64,000 nt of DNA. Source: Ligustrum vulgare. Taxonomy: Eukaryota; Streptophyta; Magnoliopsida; Lamiales; Oleaceae. The notes below the pieces were generated by a model. The model made no database searches, had not been told where the DNA came from, and saw only the letters and a list, made by a program, of their open reading frames with translations. Shown here piece by piece: positions 47,265 to 58,320 of the stretch. A program made the translations under genes and the position numbers. Positions within the stretch are counted from its first letter, which is position 1. The number at the start of each line of letters is the position of its first letter. The stretch spans positions 29,905,383-29,969,382 of the forward strand of contig OY743188.1 of the NCBI GenBank assembly GCA_963555705.1, given 5' to 3'.

Positions 47265-47690
47265 TTTTTCCTAATAGTAGACTGGGATTGTGATGGTTCC
47301 ATTTCTTCAGTCCGTTTATGTCTCTTCTTTTGCTTCCTTCTTTTTTGAGGAATATACCAGGGTGGGGACTTCGTCAAAAACTATCAAGATTCAGTCCATA
47401 GAGCCTTGCCATTGATGGGATTTATAACATGCTTGTATGCACGATGATAAGTTTAAATAGAGTACTAGTCAGAAACATACTCATTTACTTCATGACCCTC
47501 ATCAATTATGCAAGCCATAGCATGTGGGCAAGGAATTAATCTCTGTTTAAGTCCCATCTTCGGCTTGCACAAGTTTTGTTCTCCAAATCTACGACGTAAA
47601 CTCCATATGAACATTCAACATAGTATTGACGCATAACGTTACCATGCAATAAACATTCATGAGCATCCATACTATGCCCGTGTTTGAGAT
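47265..47690 (-). pseudogene. MULE transposase SWIM domain and C-terminal tail
   Basis: On the minus strand the SWIM-type region (47690-47395) is followed by a basic tail, 'YSSKKRRKQKKRHKRTEEM' (47355-47290), the usual end of MULE transposases. Several stops and shifts break it. It is the C-terminal half of the same MULE whose catalytic region remains at 50411-50966; a hAT element lies between. Confidence 0.78.
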
Positions 47691-47963
47691 TCTTTATCTC
47701 AAATAATGTGATTTGTAATGTTAAGTTTTAATTGGAGAACGTGTGGTTAAAAAGTATGGATTTTTTGGGTTATGTTTTAATTATTTTATTGGTAGAATAT
47801 GGGATATTTTTCTAGTTTTTTTGAATCTTAGGACATATTGTACCCTTAAGACCTTGAATTTGTTCCCTTTTTAATCCAAATCTTTCCATTAGCTTCATCT
47901 ATATAGATATCAACATATCAATAATAGATTGGTCATTTTGTTCCAAGATAAATTTGTTAAAAC

Positions 47964-50410
47964 CAGGGGCGGCCCTGGCCGTGTGAGAGGTGCGACAAAC
48001 AGAGCACCAAGATTTTTGGGGTACCAAAAATGAAAAATATAGTAGACTATATTATTCTTATTTTTAGCATTTTCTTTGAACGAAATTAATTATATAATAA
48101 ATGACACCGGTACAGAACATACAATCATCTGAAGATTCTTTTAGAAATTAGTAGACCAAATAATTGGATCACTGGAGAGAAGATTTGATCAATTCATTAC
48201 ATATGAAAAAAAGTTGAATTTTTATTTTCTTCTAAGAAGTTGAAATCATTGGATGATGGTAATTTAAAAGCATGTGATCATCTTGATATTGTTCTAAAGG
48301 CATGATTTTTTTTTTTGTGATCTTGATAGTCAAAAAAATATAGTTCTTCACATATTGGCTTGACTTATTTGAAAATGTTGGATTGTTTTCCAAATGCATT
48401 TATTGCTTATACAATTTTATTAATGATATTTGTTACAGTTGCATGTGATGGAAGAAGTTTTCAAAATTGAAGCCTGATAAGTGCTATATTAACGTTTATT
48501 TTGTGCACTTATATCCTTGAATAAGCAATAATGTGATTCTATCTAAGTATTATTAATGCATTTTATATTTTATATTGTATAGGATCATAAAAGAGGAGAA
48601 AAGAAGAAAAAAGGACCAAAATGCACTAAAAACTGAAGTTTGGGGACTTAGGCGCAAATAAAGTTACGGCCGTAAGAAAACCAGGTCACGGCAGTAAGAG
48701 TGTTAACAGTGTTTAGAGAAATCAGTAGAAACACATTCACGTCCGTAACAAATAAAGGGTGAAAATATGCAGAGACACGATTACGGCCGTACAAGAAGTG
48801 TTACGGCCGTAACCCCAATTTAAGGAAATAAGCAGAAACCGTGTTACGGCCGTAAAAGAAATGTTACGGCCGTAACTTTTCAAGTCAAAAATTTCCATAT
48901 TTTAATTCTTTCCATAATTTTGGGATTTCTTGAGCCCAAAGCTAGGGCACGAAATTGAGGCTATAAAAAGGGAATTTCATGACAAGAAAAGCATGAAATA
49001 ATTATTGAAAGAGGAGCGGCTCGCTTGAAGGATTGGAAGAGAAATTAAGCGACTCGAGAGGGTGATTCAAGAGAGAAAAATTTCGGAATTCTTCATGACT
49101 ATGCGCGGCTAAGCTTCCATACCTAGTTCGAAGGGGAAGTTGTATTTCATATCAATTTGTTTATTGCTTTTCCAAACTAGTAACGTAGTTCTAAATTCTT
49201 TACTTTGATTTGTTGGATTCTTATGCGTTTTTAATTCAATCAATGCAATTCTTTATTTGACTAAGGCCTTATCATTTAATTTGTTGTATTGAAATTTGCT
49301 ATTTTGAATGATTGGATCCGTAATTGTCTTGTTGTTCAAATCATAGTAGCAAGTGGAAATTTAATAATTTTCATAGAGAATTCCAACTTAGGTTAATTGT
49401 CAGGAGCTTGTGTGATTGATAATCTAATTCACCCTAATTCTTCTCAACCATTATTTAGTTGTTGTCTTAAATCTAAAGAGCTTGTTTTAGGTTATTCAAT
49501 GACTAATGTTTGATTAGAGAGCTTATTCTAATTAAATGCAAGTAAGGGATAATAGGAATAGTTAGAGCTTATTAACTATTTACGGGTGTTAAATCAAAGA
49601 AGAAATTGAACTCGCGTTACTTGGAAAGTGATAATATTGTGATAGAATACAACTGAACCTGAGAATTAGGACTCGTCAACAGTTGATATTTATTCCCATC
49701 ATTTTAATTGCTTTATTTTTTTAGTTAAATCATTTACAAACAACTCAAAACAAAACCCCCATTTACGATTCTAATTGACATGACACTAAGTTAGTTCCCG
49801 TTACTCGTGGGATCGACTCTTACTTCCGCTATTACAATTAAATCTGATAATTTGCGAGTAAGATATTTATTTATTATTTTGGTGCATTGGGACACGCATC
49901 AAAGCCTTTGAAATCTTACTTACAATCAATCATGTCACAAGAAAGATTGGATGGACTAGCTTTGATATTCATTGAATATGATTTGCTAGAATATATTGGT
50001 TACAAAAAATTTATTAATAGTGATTTTGCTTCAAAAAATGCAAGAAGAACTAATTTTAAATGATTTGTTGCATTTCAAGGCTTACATATGATATTATTTG
50101 ATGTGTTTTTCCTTTTTTTTCTAGGTCAACTCACATGGTTTGCCATAAATATTAGTGATTTGAATTATGCTTTCTTAAGAAAATACGATCTTTTGAATAT
50201 TTTGAAGGTGCTATCCAGCATAAATTTAGCATTTTAATTGTACATATTCTTTATGACATGAAAAAGATATTAGAAAAAAATGAAAATGTTATTTATACAA
50301 TGAATTTATATAAATATATTTATTTTTTTGTACGCACGCTTTATAATTAAAGAAAATGGGGCACTCTTTAATATTCATACAGGGCAACCAAAAATACAGG
50401 GCTAACCCTA
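47964..50410 (+). mobile_element. hAT transposon, decayed, interrupted by a solo LTR
   Basis: The left end is CAGGGGCGGCCCTGG; the right end, read inward, is TAGGGTTAGCCCTGT. A perfect 8-bp TSD GTTAAAAC (47956-47963 and 50411-50418) confirms hAT insertion. Transposase pieces read 'KSLDDGNLKACDHLDIVL' near 48240-48296. After the inserted LTR come 'SQERLDGLALIFIEYDLLEY' and 'SDFASKNARRTNF' (49936-50060), the C-terminal dimerisation region. The zinc-finger and catalytic parts are missing. Confidence 0.9.
48475..49901 (+). mobile_element. Solo LTR, TGATAAGTGC family, inside hAT
   Basis: TGATAAGTGC...GACACGCATCA with a perfect TSD AAGCC (48470-48474 and 49902-49906), 1427 bp long. It is the same family as 1869-3531 in the opposite orientation, and also carries TTACGGCCGTAA-type palindromes (48664-48675, 48781-48791, 48801-48812, 48844-48855, 48863-48874). 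No primer site or coding region adjoins it. Confidence 0.92.
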
Positions 50411-50966
50411 GTTAAAACACTCACATATTATTAAGAAGAACGTCACACTTGAGCAACGTAGAAAACTCAAACCTACTCCACTCCTTAGGGGACCTTTCCA
50501 TCAACCAATTAACTATATACTTTTTTGTTAATTGATTCTGTTCTATTCATCCAATATTTTAAAGTTGCCAAGTTGTTTGTTAATCTACACCATATAGCAA
50601 TCTTTCACCATTTTCCTCTCAAAATCAGTTTTTTTTTCCACATGCCTAACATAAAATCTATGTTTGGCCTCTGAAAACAAATCGAATAGAACATTGAAAA
50701 GTCCTTTCTATATATCACTCATAAATGTTACAGAATATCAATTTTCTAAGGACAGATCCTCTGGTAATAGCATTACAAAACCAGTGCCAAGAGCTTGTAT
50801 TTTTTTTCTTACAACAATTGCATATTTTATTGGATATATATGATCGTTACAATCTAATCCAACACCTGCTAACAACTTTCCGTCATATTTTCCCTTTAGG
50901 AAACAACCATCTACACCCACAACACGCCTACAAGAACCCTTTTTACATGCATTTATAAACACATAC
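50411..50966 (-). pseudogene. MULE transposase catalytic region remnant
   Basis: On the minus strand 'CRRVVGVDGCFLKGKYDGKL' is followed by 'GLDCNDHIYPIKYAIV', the start of the Mutator DDE domain with its first Asp, in 50962-50800. After a shift come 'MLLPEDLSLEN', then 'GLFNVLFDLFSEAKHRF' (about 50700-50640) and 'YVRHVEKK', which match the later part of the domain. A copia LTR begins at 50967 and cuts the N-terminal side; the hAT element cuts the other side. Confidence 0.85.
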
Positions 50967-51251
50967 TGTTGGATATTGGTTAAGTATTGAAAACTGATTA
51001 AAGTGACTTCGTGTCGACTTCGGCCAAATACTCAAACCCGGATCAATTCGTTTAGGAAAATTAGTTTGCCACTTCGCCGCATGCATTAAAGGGTATATTT
51101 GGCATTTAGAAATCAATATCGGATGAATGAGAAATTACGGAAAAGGACAAAAATATGGTCATCATTTGCCAATGCGATTGCACGGTTTTAATAGGGTGTG
51201 CGATCACAAGTCAAAAATGATTAAATCTATGTTTGGCGTAAAGCCGTGCGG

Positions 51252-54200
51252 TGTAGCGACCAAGAATTTTTACGCAATAAATAATTATTTTAATATTTAG
51301 AAAATTGTGTCGCTACTATTTCACCCATTTTTATTAAGTAAACGCCGCGACGAATTCGTCTAGCCAAGTCAAGAAATATCGAATTTGTTCGATTTTAAAT
51401 AAAATCCGAATTTCTAAAATTATGTTATTTTAATTATTTATTCAAAGTATTATTTTCAAAATCATTTTGAATTCCAAATTTATTAAAATATCTCAATTTT
51501 CCTTATTCAAATTATTTCAAGTCCAAATACGTAATTCGATTTTATCTCAAAATTTATTTATTCTCAAATGTATTTTCAGTCCAAAAACATATCTGTTTCA
51601 AATACGCTTCTTGATCAAAGTTAGTCCAATATTCATAATCAAAATTTATATTACATAAATTTCCCTACACATGTTGATTTTCTTTTTCCATCTAATTGCA
51701 CCCCACATGTTTTCTTCTTTATCACCAAAGCAAATATTCCCCAAATTTCATCATCCTCAGCACATGCACGCCGAAAGCCACACCTCCAATTCTGATTATT
51801 CCATTCAATGATTCCCCCTTCCCAAATTATTATGTCTCCACTAGTTCATTACTTTCCTCTTTCTTTTCCATTTCATTTCATCAATTTAAGATCATCCTCC
51901 CAGCTTCACTCATGGCATAATTAACAAACTTCAGGTTGGATTCCATCCTTTACAAATCAAACCAATCACCTATGCTGCAACCACCAATGCAGCCACCACA
52001 GATTACCTTCCATCCTCACTATCCCAATGCAGCCTGCACCCCAGATCAGTTGCAGAACCCAAATCAATCCACCACAGCCATGGCCAATTCACCATTATCA
52101 GATTTCCTCAAACCAACAGACTGCCTCAATCGAATACACCACATTTAAATCAAGTCTGCACAACTTCGATACCCAGCATCACAGCAATCACCTAAACCAC
52201 AATTTTTACCAAAACCAACCACCACTACCGAATCAATACAGAACCAAGCAACCACTGTTTCATCACTGCAATCAACCAAGAACCACAGCAAATTCACCAA
52301 TCACCAGAATTCCTCACGATTGATCATCACCACCCACCAACCCTTGCAGTCAGAATCATCACAATCGCGGCCAAACCTAGTCCCAAATCAATCATCCAAA
52401 ATCAAAACCCAAACCAGTAATAGATAAACCCCGACACTTACCTCAATCACCGCCGTAAGATCACAGCACTAAGTTAGAAATTTGAGTTTCGGTTGCACTT
52501 TGATTCTGCGCCAATCTCGCATCTAAGCCCTCCAATCTGAATCTTACTCTGACCGACACCAGTCGCCGCACCCTACGCCGGTGTGCGCCGGTGAGTCACC
52601 GGCTGAAGGTCGGATTTTGGCTTGAATCGCCTCTCGCCCGTCTCTGCTCTCGTCCTAACTCTCTCTCTCTAGCGTTCTGAAAAATAGAGAAGATAAAGAT
52701 CTGATTTATTTATTTAATTTCAAAATTTGCGCGTCAGTCCCTGAAGTTTTAAAGTTTCAAAATCAGTCCCTGACGTTTTAAATTGTTTCAAATCAGCCTC
52801 TTTCACTTTAAAGGTTTTCAAATCAGTCCCCAACTTTTAAAGTTATCCATTTCAGTCCCAAAGTTTTAAATGATTTTAATCAGCCCTTTCATTTTAAAAA
52901 TCTGATCAATTCAGTCCCTGCTGATTTACTTTATTTGATTTTAAGCCCAAGTTTCAAAGTATTCATTTTAATCCCTCAACTTTCAAAGTATCAATTTTAG
53001 TCCCTCAACTTTTCAAAAGTATTCATTTTAGTCCCTCAACTTTCAAAACATCAATTTTAGTCCTCAAATTATAATTTATCATTTTGAGCTATATATTCGA
53101 TAGACTAAAGTGACTTATTGGCTAAGACGAAGCGTACGGAGAATTTAAAGAAATTGAAGTCATTCCCGCTCAACTTTGCACTCGTCGGATTTGAGGTAGA
53201 CTCGCACTTATTAATTGATTTAAATTATGATTTCATATGAATGTCATGTGACTTGTGAAAGTCAATTTTTAAGAAAAGCAAGTATGTTTTTATGAAAGGT
53301 AAATATACCTTATGTTTTTATGAAAAGTAAGTATGTTTTTATGAAAAGAAAATATACTTTATGTTTTTACGAAAAGTAAGTATACCCTATGCTTCACGAA
53401 AATGTTTTTTTTGGATCATTGCTATGAAATCAATCTACCAAGATTGTTATGGGTCCCATATGATAAGTTATGATATGTTAAGGGGACCGGAGTTTTAGTA
53501 GCGCTACACATAAGAATTCTTGCCACGAAGTTCGGTAACATTCTTGTGTCTCCTATGTTTATGAGGATTTGCCACGAAGTTCGGTAAAATTCCTATGTTT
53601 CCATATGTTTATGAGGATTTGCCACCTAAGTTCGGTAAAATTCTTGTCGCATATGTTTATGAGGATTTCGATCCTATCTTATGTTATGATGCAATTGATC
53701 CCTATGAATTTCAAAAATTATGCTTGGTATACTTACTACATAAGAATTCTTGCCACCGAAGTTCGGTAAAATTCTTATGTTTATGAGGATTTCGATCTTA
53801 TCCTATGTTATGATGGAAAGGATCCCTATGCTTTCAAAAGAAAATTATGCTTGGCATAATTAAAATGTGTTTTATAAGTATATGGTTTTCAAAGAGCTGT
53901 TTTCAAAGAGCTATTTTCAAAGAGATGTTTTCAAAGAGATGTTTTCAAAGAGCTGTTTTCAAAGAACTATTTTCAAAGAGATGTTTTCAAAGAGCTATTT
54001 TCAAAGAGTTGTTTTCAAAGAGATGTTTTCAAAGAGCTATTTTCAAAGAGTTGTTTTCAAAGAGCTGTTTTCAAAGAACTATTTTCAAAGAGATGTTTTC
54101 AAAGTGCTATTTTCAAAGAGCTGTTTTCAAATAGATGTTTTCAAAGAGCTATTTTCAAAGAGCTGTTTTCAAAGAGATGTTTTTCAAAGAGCCTATTATT

Positions 54201-54737
54201 TTCACAATATGTCTCGTGCTGTAATGCACAATATGAGTTTTATCAAGAGCCGTTTTATAAAGAAGCTCTATCAATGCCCGTTTTATAAAGAGCTGGGATT
54301 TATGTGTTTAATCATCTTATAAATTAAATTAATTTGCGATGAGTCTACTGAGTATTTCCCCCATGAAATACTCACCCTACTTTTTAACAGTTTTGCAGAT
54401 TTCGGAGACGGTGGCGAGCGATGAATGATGGTGGCAATAATCGTTAAACGGTTGAAAGTTTGACGTTAATGATTTCCGTATTTTTCCAAACAATCGAATA
54501 ATTTAGAGAAGTTCATTTATTTGAGAAATTATGACATTGTCAATTTCTTTACAAAATTAATGGTTCGATTTACTATTTCAAATGGTTTCATAAATGTTTT
54601 CAATTTTATCGGCCATTACAGTTTATTTAATGTTGCAAAAAATGAATTTCAATTATTTCTTCCGCAAAAATATTATTCGAAAAACTTAGACAGAAAATGA
54701 CGTAGTGAATCGAATATACGGAACTCGGGGCGCTACA
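51252..54737 (+). mobile_element. Solo LTR of the LARD-like family, 3486 bp
   Basis: TGTAGCGACCAAG...GGGGCGCTACA with a perfect TSD TGCGG (51247-51251 and 54738-54742). The first 400 bp and last 550 bp are very similar to the LARD-like LTRs at 21413 and 26208; the middle is diverged but still C/A-rich. It carries the GTCCC array (52733-53070), hairpin units (53510-53790) and a 14-bp minisatellite (53884-54190) that is hardly present in the other copies. Confidence 0.93.
53884..54190 (+). repeat. 14-bp minisatellite TTTTCAAAGAGCTG
   Basis: About 22 head-to-tail units of 14 bp alternate between GAGCTG, GAGCTA, GAGATG and GAACTA variants. In the 3' LTR at about 29406-29440 only two to three units are present. 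The apparent open frames through the array (a 14-residue repeated peptide) are a by-product of the period. Confidence 0.93.
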
Positions 54738-55414
54738 TGCGGTCGCACGGATTATAAGCCTGCAGTCGCACGGTTGTCCGGAAAAGGTGTGTCTTTTTGA
54801 AGAGTTGTAATGTTTGAAAGGGTTGCATGGTTTGGTTTCCACCACTTCGTCCACAACCTTTCATGCTCTATAAAAAGGACCCTTGGGGTGTCCCAAAAAC
54901 ACACCAATGATATGCAATATCACCATCATTATCTTCTATCTTCCTAAATCAAATTCTTGCATAATTGTTGCATTATTTTGATTTTCTTGTTCATTTCATC
55001 TTGGAGTACATAAGCTGGAATTCTGGTTCGTTGTGCTTAGGTTTTGGAGTGCTACAAACATAAGTTGAAGTCCTTGTATCTAGGGAGTCGATTGTCATAA
55101 CCCGTTGATACCTTTGCAGGGCAAATTTGACTTAAGGACAAAGAGTTCAACACTTGCCTCGACTTTGTCCATTTCTTTTTCTTCTTGTTTCCGTGTCGTT
55201 ATTCCATCCATTTGCCGGTACAAATTTCATATATAATATTCTGTTTTCTTGGCGTCACTATATACAAAATATCCCAACAATCTTAAGTTGAATTTTCTTC
55301 TATATTTTGTTGAAGTGACATACTTGTTGGTTAATTAAACTTGTTAAGTTTAACTTCTTCTACTTTTCTATTGCTATTTTGATTTGGTTGATCTTCTGTT
55401 TTACGTAAGCAGAA

Positions 55415-56253
55415 ATGAATACGGTTGTTAATACCGATACTACTTCGAACGATATTTCGAACATGGGAATTTCTGAAGGAAGTATTCCTACCGGTGTGAT
55501 TCCTATGATTGTGAATCCAACTACTATTAATGTGATTACTCCGATTTTGGGTGCCCCTACCATCTTACATTCGAACTTTGTTCCACATGGGGAAAATCCG
55601 GAGAAATTTAGTGGGGTTGATTTCAAAAGTGGCAACAGAAAATGCTATTCTATCTCACCCTCAACTTGCCTAAATTCTTGAATGAAGATCCTCCCACCAT
55701 ACAAGAAGGGGAAAAAAATAGGGCATCATTGATTGCTTTGGATGCTTGGAAACATTCGGATTTCTTATGCAAATATTACATTCTGAATGGCTTGGACAAT
55801 GCCTTATACAATGTATATTGCTCCAAGAAATCTGCAAAAAAACTATGGAAATCCTTGGAAAAGCAATACAAGATCGAAGACGCCAGAACAAAGAAGTTCA
55901 TTGTGGGAAAGTTCTTGGACTACAAGATGGTAGATTCGAAGACCGTCATCAGTCAAGTGAAAGAATTGCAAGTCATACTCCATGATATTCATGCGGAGAA
56001 TATGTCTGTGAGCAAATCATTTCAAGTGGCTGCAATTATCGAAAAATTTCCACCCATGTGGAGGGACTTCAAAACTATCTCTAGCACAAGCGCAAGGAGA
56101 TGAACATTGAAAAACTTGTGGTCCGATTGAGGATTGAAGAAGACAACCAAAGTTCGGACAAACGTGTTGAGAATAGCATACCACAAGCAAAGGCAAATGT
56201 GGTGGAATCTAGCAACAATAAAGGGAAGAAAAGAAAGCATTCCGTTGAACCAA
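55415..56253 (+). pseudogene. Copia gag, frameshifted and truncated
   Basis: The ATG at 55415 begins 'MNTVVNTDTTSNDISN'. 'HGENPEKFSGVDFK' (55587-55628) leads, after a one-base shift, into 'MLFYLTLNLPKFLNE' (55642) and 'WKSLEKQYKIEDARTKKFIV', the conserved copia gag domain. A second shift at about 56095-56103 leads to 'MNIEKLVVRLRIEEDN'. The frame runs into the CACTA-like terminus at 56254. There is no zinc knuckle or pol, so it is not functional. Confidence 0.88.
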
Positions 56254-57356
56254 CACTACTAGAAAAGGAGGCTTTAGAGACGATTTTTTACCAATGACTT
56301 TCCTACGAAATATAATAAAAAATCTATAAGTATAAAATAAATATGGTAGCAACGGAATTACCAACATATAATCGTCATAGGATTCCGTTGCTAATCCGTT
56401 GGTAATTTTAAAATAAAAAAATATAATAATTTTTAAAATTTATCAATGAAGATTTTGACGTACTAATCATCATTATTAAATTTAAAAAAATAAAAATAAA
56501 AATTGAGTTTTGGTTATTTTTTAAATATTTGTAGGTAACATATACAAATTTAATATAATTTAATAAATTTAAATGTAAACATTAGCTACAACAATTTTTT
56601 GTTAGTAATAAACTTATTAGAATTAAAAAAGAAATCAAAATGAAACACAACTCTCGTTTTAAAATTTCAGTGACATTCAAAAATCCCTCCAAAAATGATT
56701 CTTCCCAATTCTTCCAAAAGAAATTCAACATTCCTCCAATTTTTCCCTCCACTTATTCCATTTCCCCCTTGATTTCCCCAAATACCACATTTTCCAAGTC
56801 TAAATCCATTTCCTCCAATCCAGCACGATTGAGATTAACAGAAAATCTCTCTACACTTTCTTGCCCAAACCTCTCCGTCCACCTCCGTGTCCGCTGCCTC
56901 TTCAGCCCTCCACATTTCACACTTGACAATCCATAGACAGCCTACATGTCGGTAGTACTTTGCAGTCCATCATTCGAAGGCTGAAAACCCAAAGCAATAG
57001 CAGTCGAGAAGTGAGCGACTAAGCAATGAGCCGGACGATTGTATTGAGATTGAATCAGTTGTCTGCGTTTGAGTATGAGAGGTTATTCACCTACCTTCCT
57101 CTGATTTTAAACGTTTTAGAATTGATTTTGGATTCTTTGATTTGATTTTTAATTTCTGTTCTATATAAATTTTACTGTGAAATTTTATGCTTCACTTGTT
57201 TCTAAATTTCTGTATTTCAATTCCATAGATTCAATTTCAATTTTTATCGTAAATGTTGGATTGGCTTATGAAAAAAAGGTTTGCAAGTTTTTATGATTCG
57301 TTATACTTTTCTGTTTTGCTAGATGTTGATATTCCTATTGAGTATAGTGTCGCGGA

Positions 57357-57634
57357 TAGAAGGTTTGGAATTACCTAGAGTTCATATGGAAGAAGAGGCT
57401 GGGAAACTGCTTCATACTGGAAATGGTAGTTTTTCCCCATGTTTTGTAAGATGTCAAGTATAGTCACTTGCTAACTGTTTTATTCGTTTCACAAGCATAG
57501 CAGCAAGAAATTCTGTCATGGCTACAAGTTTTTTCGGTGTAGTTGAACTTCTGTTATATTCTCCGAATCTCCCTGTTGTAGACTACTCAGTTATATTCTT
57601 ATGGATTATGGCGGTTGGGACAATTGTGTGTGCA
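57357..57634 (+). pseudogene. Captured signal peptide peptidase-like fragment
   Basis: '[20 protein letters not shown]', then '[12 protein letters not shown]' (57535-57634), matches the end of the luminal domain and first membrane helix of plant SPPL intramembrane aspartic proteases. 'EEEAGKLLHTGN' at 57387-57424 may be the preceding exon, with a GT/AG-like gap between. The catalytic YD and GLGD helices are absent, so it can have no protease activity. Confidence 0.7.
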
Positions 57635-57679
57635 ATTGTAGAAGAGGATCTGAAGCCCTTTTACTGGAACTTCTTAGAG

Positions 57680-57960
57680 CCATCTGCAATGAATTGCCGT
57701 CCAAAACCTTGGTCTCATTCCTATTGTGCAGCTTTCTCTCTGTTCACGAACTACTTGAGAGCAGCAATGAGGATCTCAGCTTTGTTTGAAGTCAGAGTTA
57801 TCCATGTCATGATTCAATTGGAATTGGAGAAGATGGACCAGCTCACCAGCCCATCGAGCATTTGGCAAGTTTCTGAGCAATTCCCAACATATTGATGCTC
57901 TGTGAGGTTGATGGAAATGATGCAACTGGTGCTTAATTACAAGGTGGCAGTTCTTAACAG
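57680..57960 (+). pseudogene. Captured transketolase fragment
   Basis: In three successive frames this follows transketolase's pyrimidine-binding domain: '[11 protein letters not shown]' (about 57683-57715), '[17 protein letters not shown]' (57740-57790), '[20 protein letters not shown]' (57810-57870), and 'AIPNILML' then 'DGNDATGA' (57877-57930). Frameshifts lie near 57715 and 57808, and a TGA at 57874-57876 stands where the enzyme has Arg. It covers about 90 of some 740 residues, so it is not an enzyme. It follows the SPPL piece directly. Confidence 0.85.
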
Positions 57961-58320
57961 TTGAAATGTCTAGAACTTTTGTATATTAATTGATCAATTG
58001 TACATGTTTTTGGTTCATGAGTACTACAATTTTAGAGGTTATCATTGTATGGAACCAATTTAATGTAATTTTGATTCATGGAATGGAAAGTTTGTAATTT
58101 CATATTTGTTTATTTATTGTTGCATTTTAAATATTTAATTTTTTTTTATAGTTTTAGTTCACAATAGAAATTATTAATAAATTAATTAGAAGATTTTTTA
58201 AAATTTTTTTTAACTAATCACAAACGGATTAGCGACGAAATATTTTGTTGCTAAATAGTATAATAAGTATTTTTCAATTTTTAAGATTTTATTATAAGTA
58301 ATTTTCAAGTTTTATAAAAT

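Larger units (their letters stand above)
50967..56253 (+). mobile_element. Ty1/copia element, 5' LTR and gag only
   Basis: The LTR starts TGTTGGATATTGG and ends TATCCCAACA (50967-55279); without the inserted solo LTR it would be about 820 bp. Gag follows at 55415. The element is cut at 56253 by a CACTA-like terminus, so pol and the 3' LTR are absent. No standard initiator-Met primer site was found after the LTR. Confidence 0.82.
56254..58320. mobile_element. CACTA-like element with captured gene fragments (Pack-TYPE)
   Basis: The left terminus is CACTACTAGAAAAGG. Subterminal inverted motifs AGCAACGGAATTACCAAC and GATTCCGTTGCTAATCCGTT lie at 56345-56400, and a related CGGATTAGCGACGAAATA at 58226-58250. 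Between them lie fragments of at least two host genes in the plus orientation. A right-hand CACTA terminus was not found; the right end is probably truncated near 58320. No transposase is present. Confidence 0.55.

Noticed and set aside
51230..51260. Clustered palindromes considered as a CRISPR-like or origin-like array
   Set aside because: This is a plant nuclear sequence, and the repeats lack the regular spacer structure of CRISPR. They sit inside LTRs and are better treated as LTR modules.
53847..54322. Long overlapping open frames with a 14-residue repeat (Phe, Lys, Ser rich)
   Set aside because: They come from a 14-bp minisatellite without stop codons read in two registers; no start context or domain supports a gene.
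57518..57895. 125-codon open frame considered as a real small protein
   Set aside because: It joins an SPPL fragment to transketolase sequence read partly out of frame, so it is a chimera made by capture, not a conserved protein.
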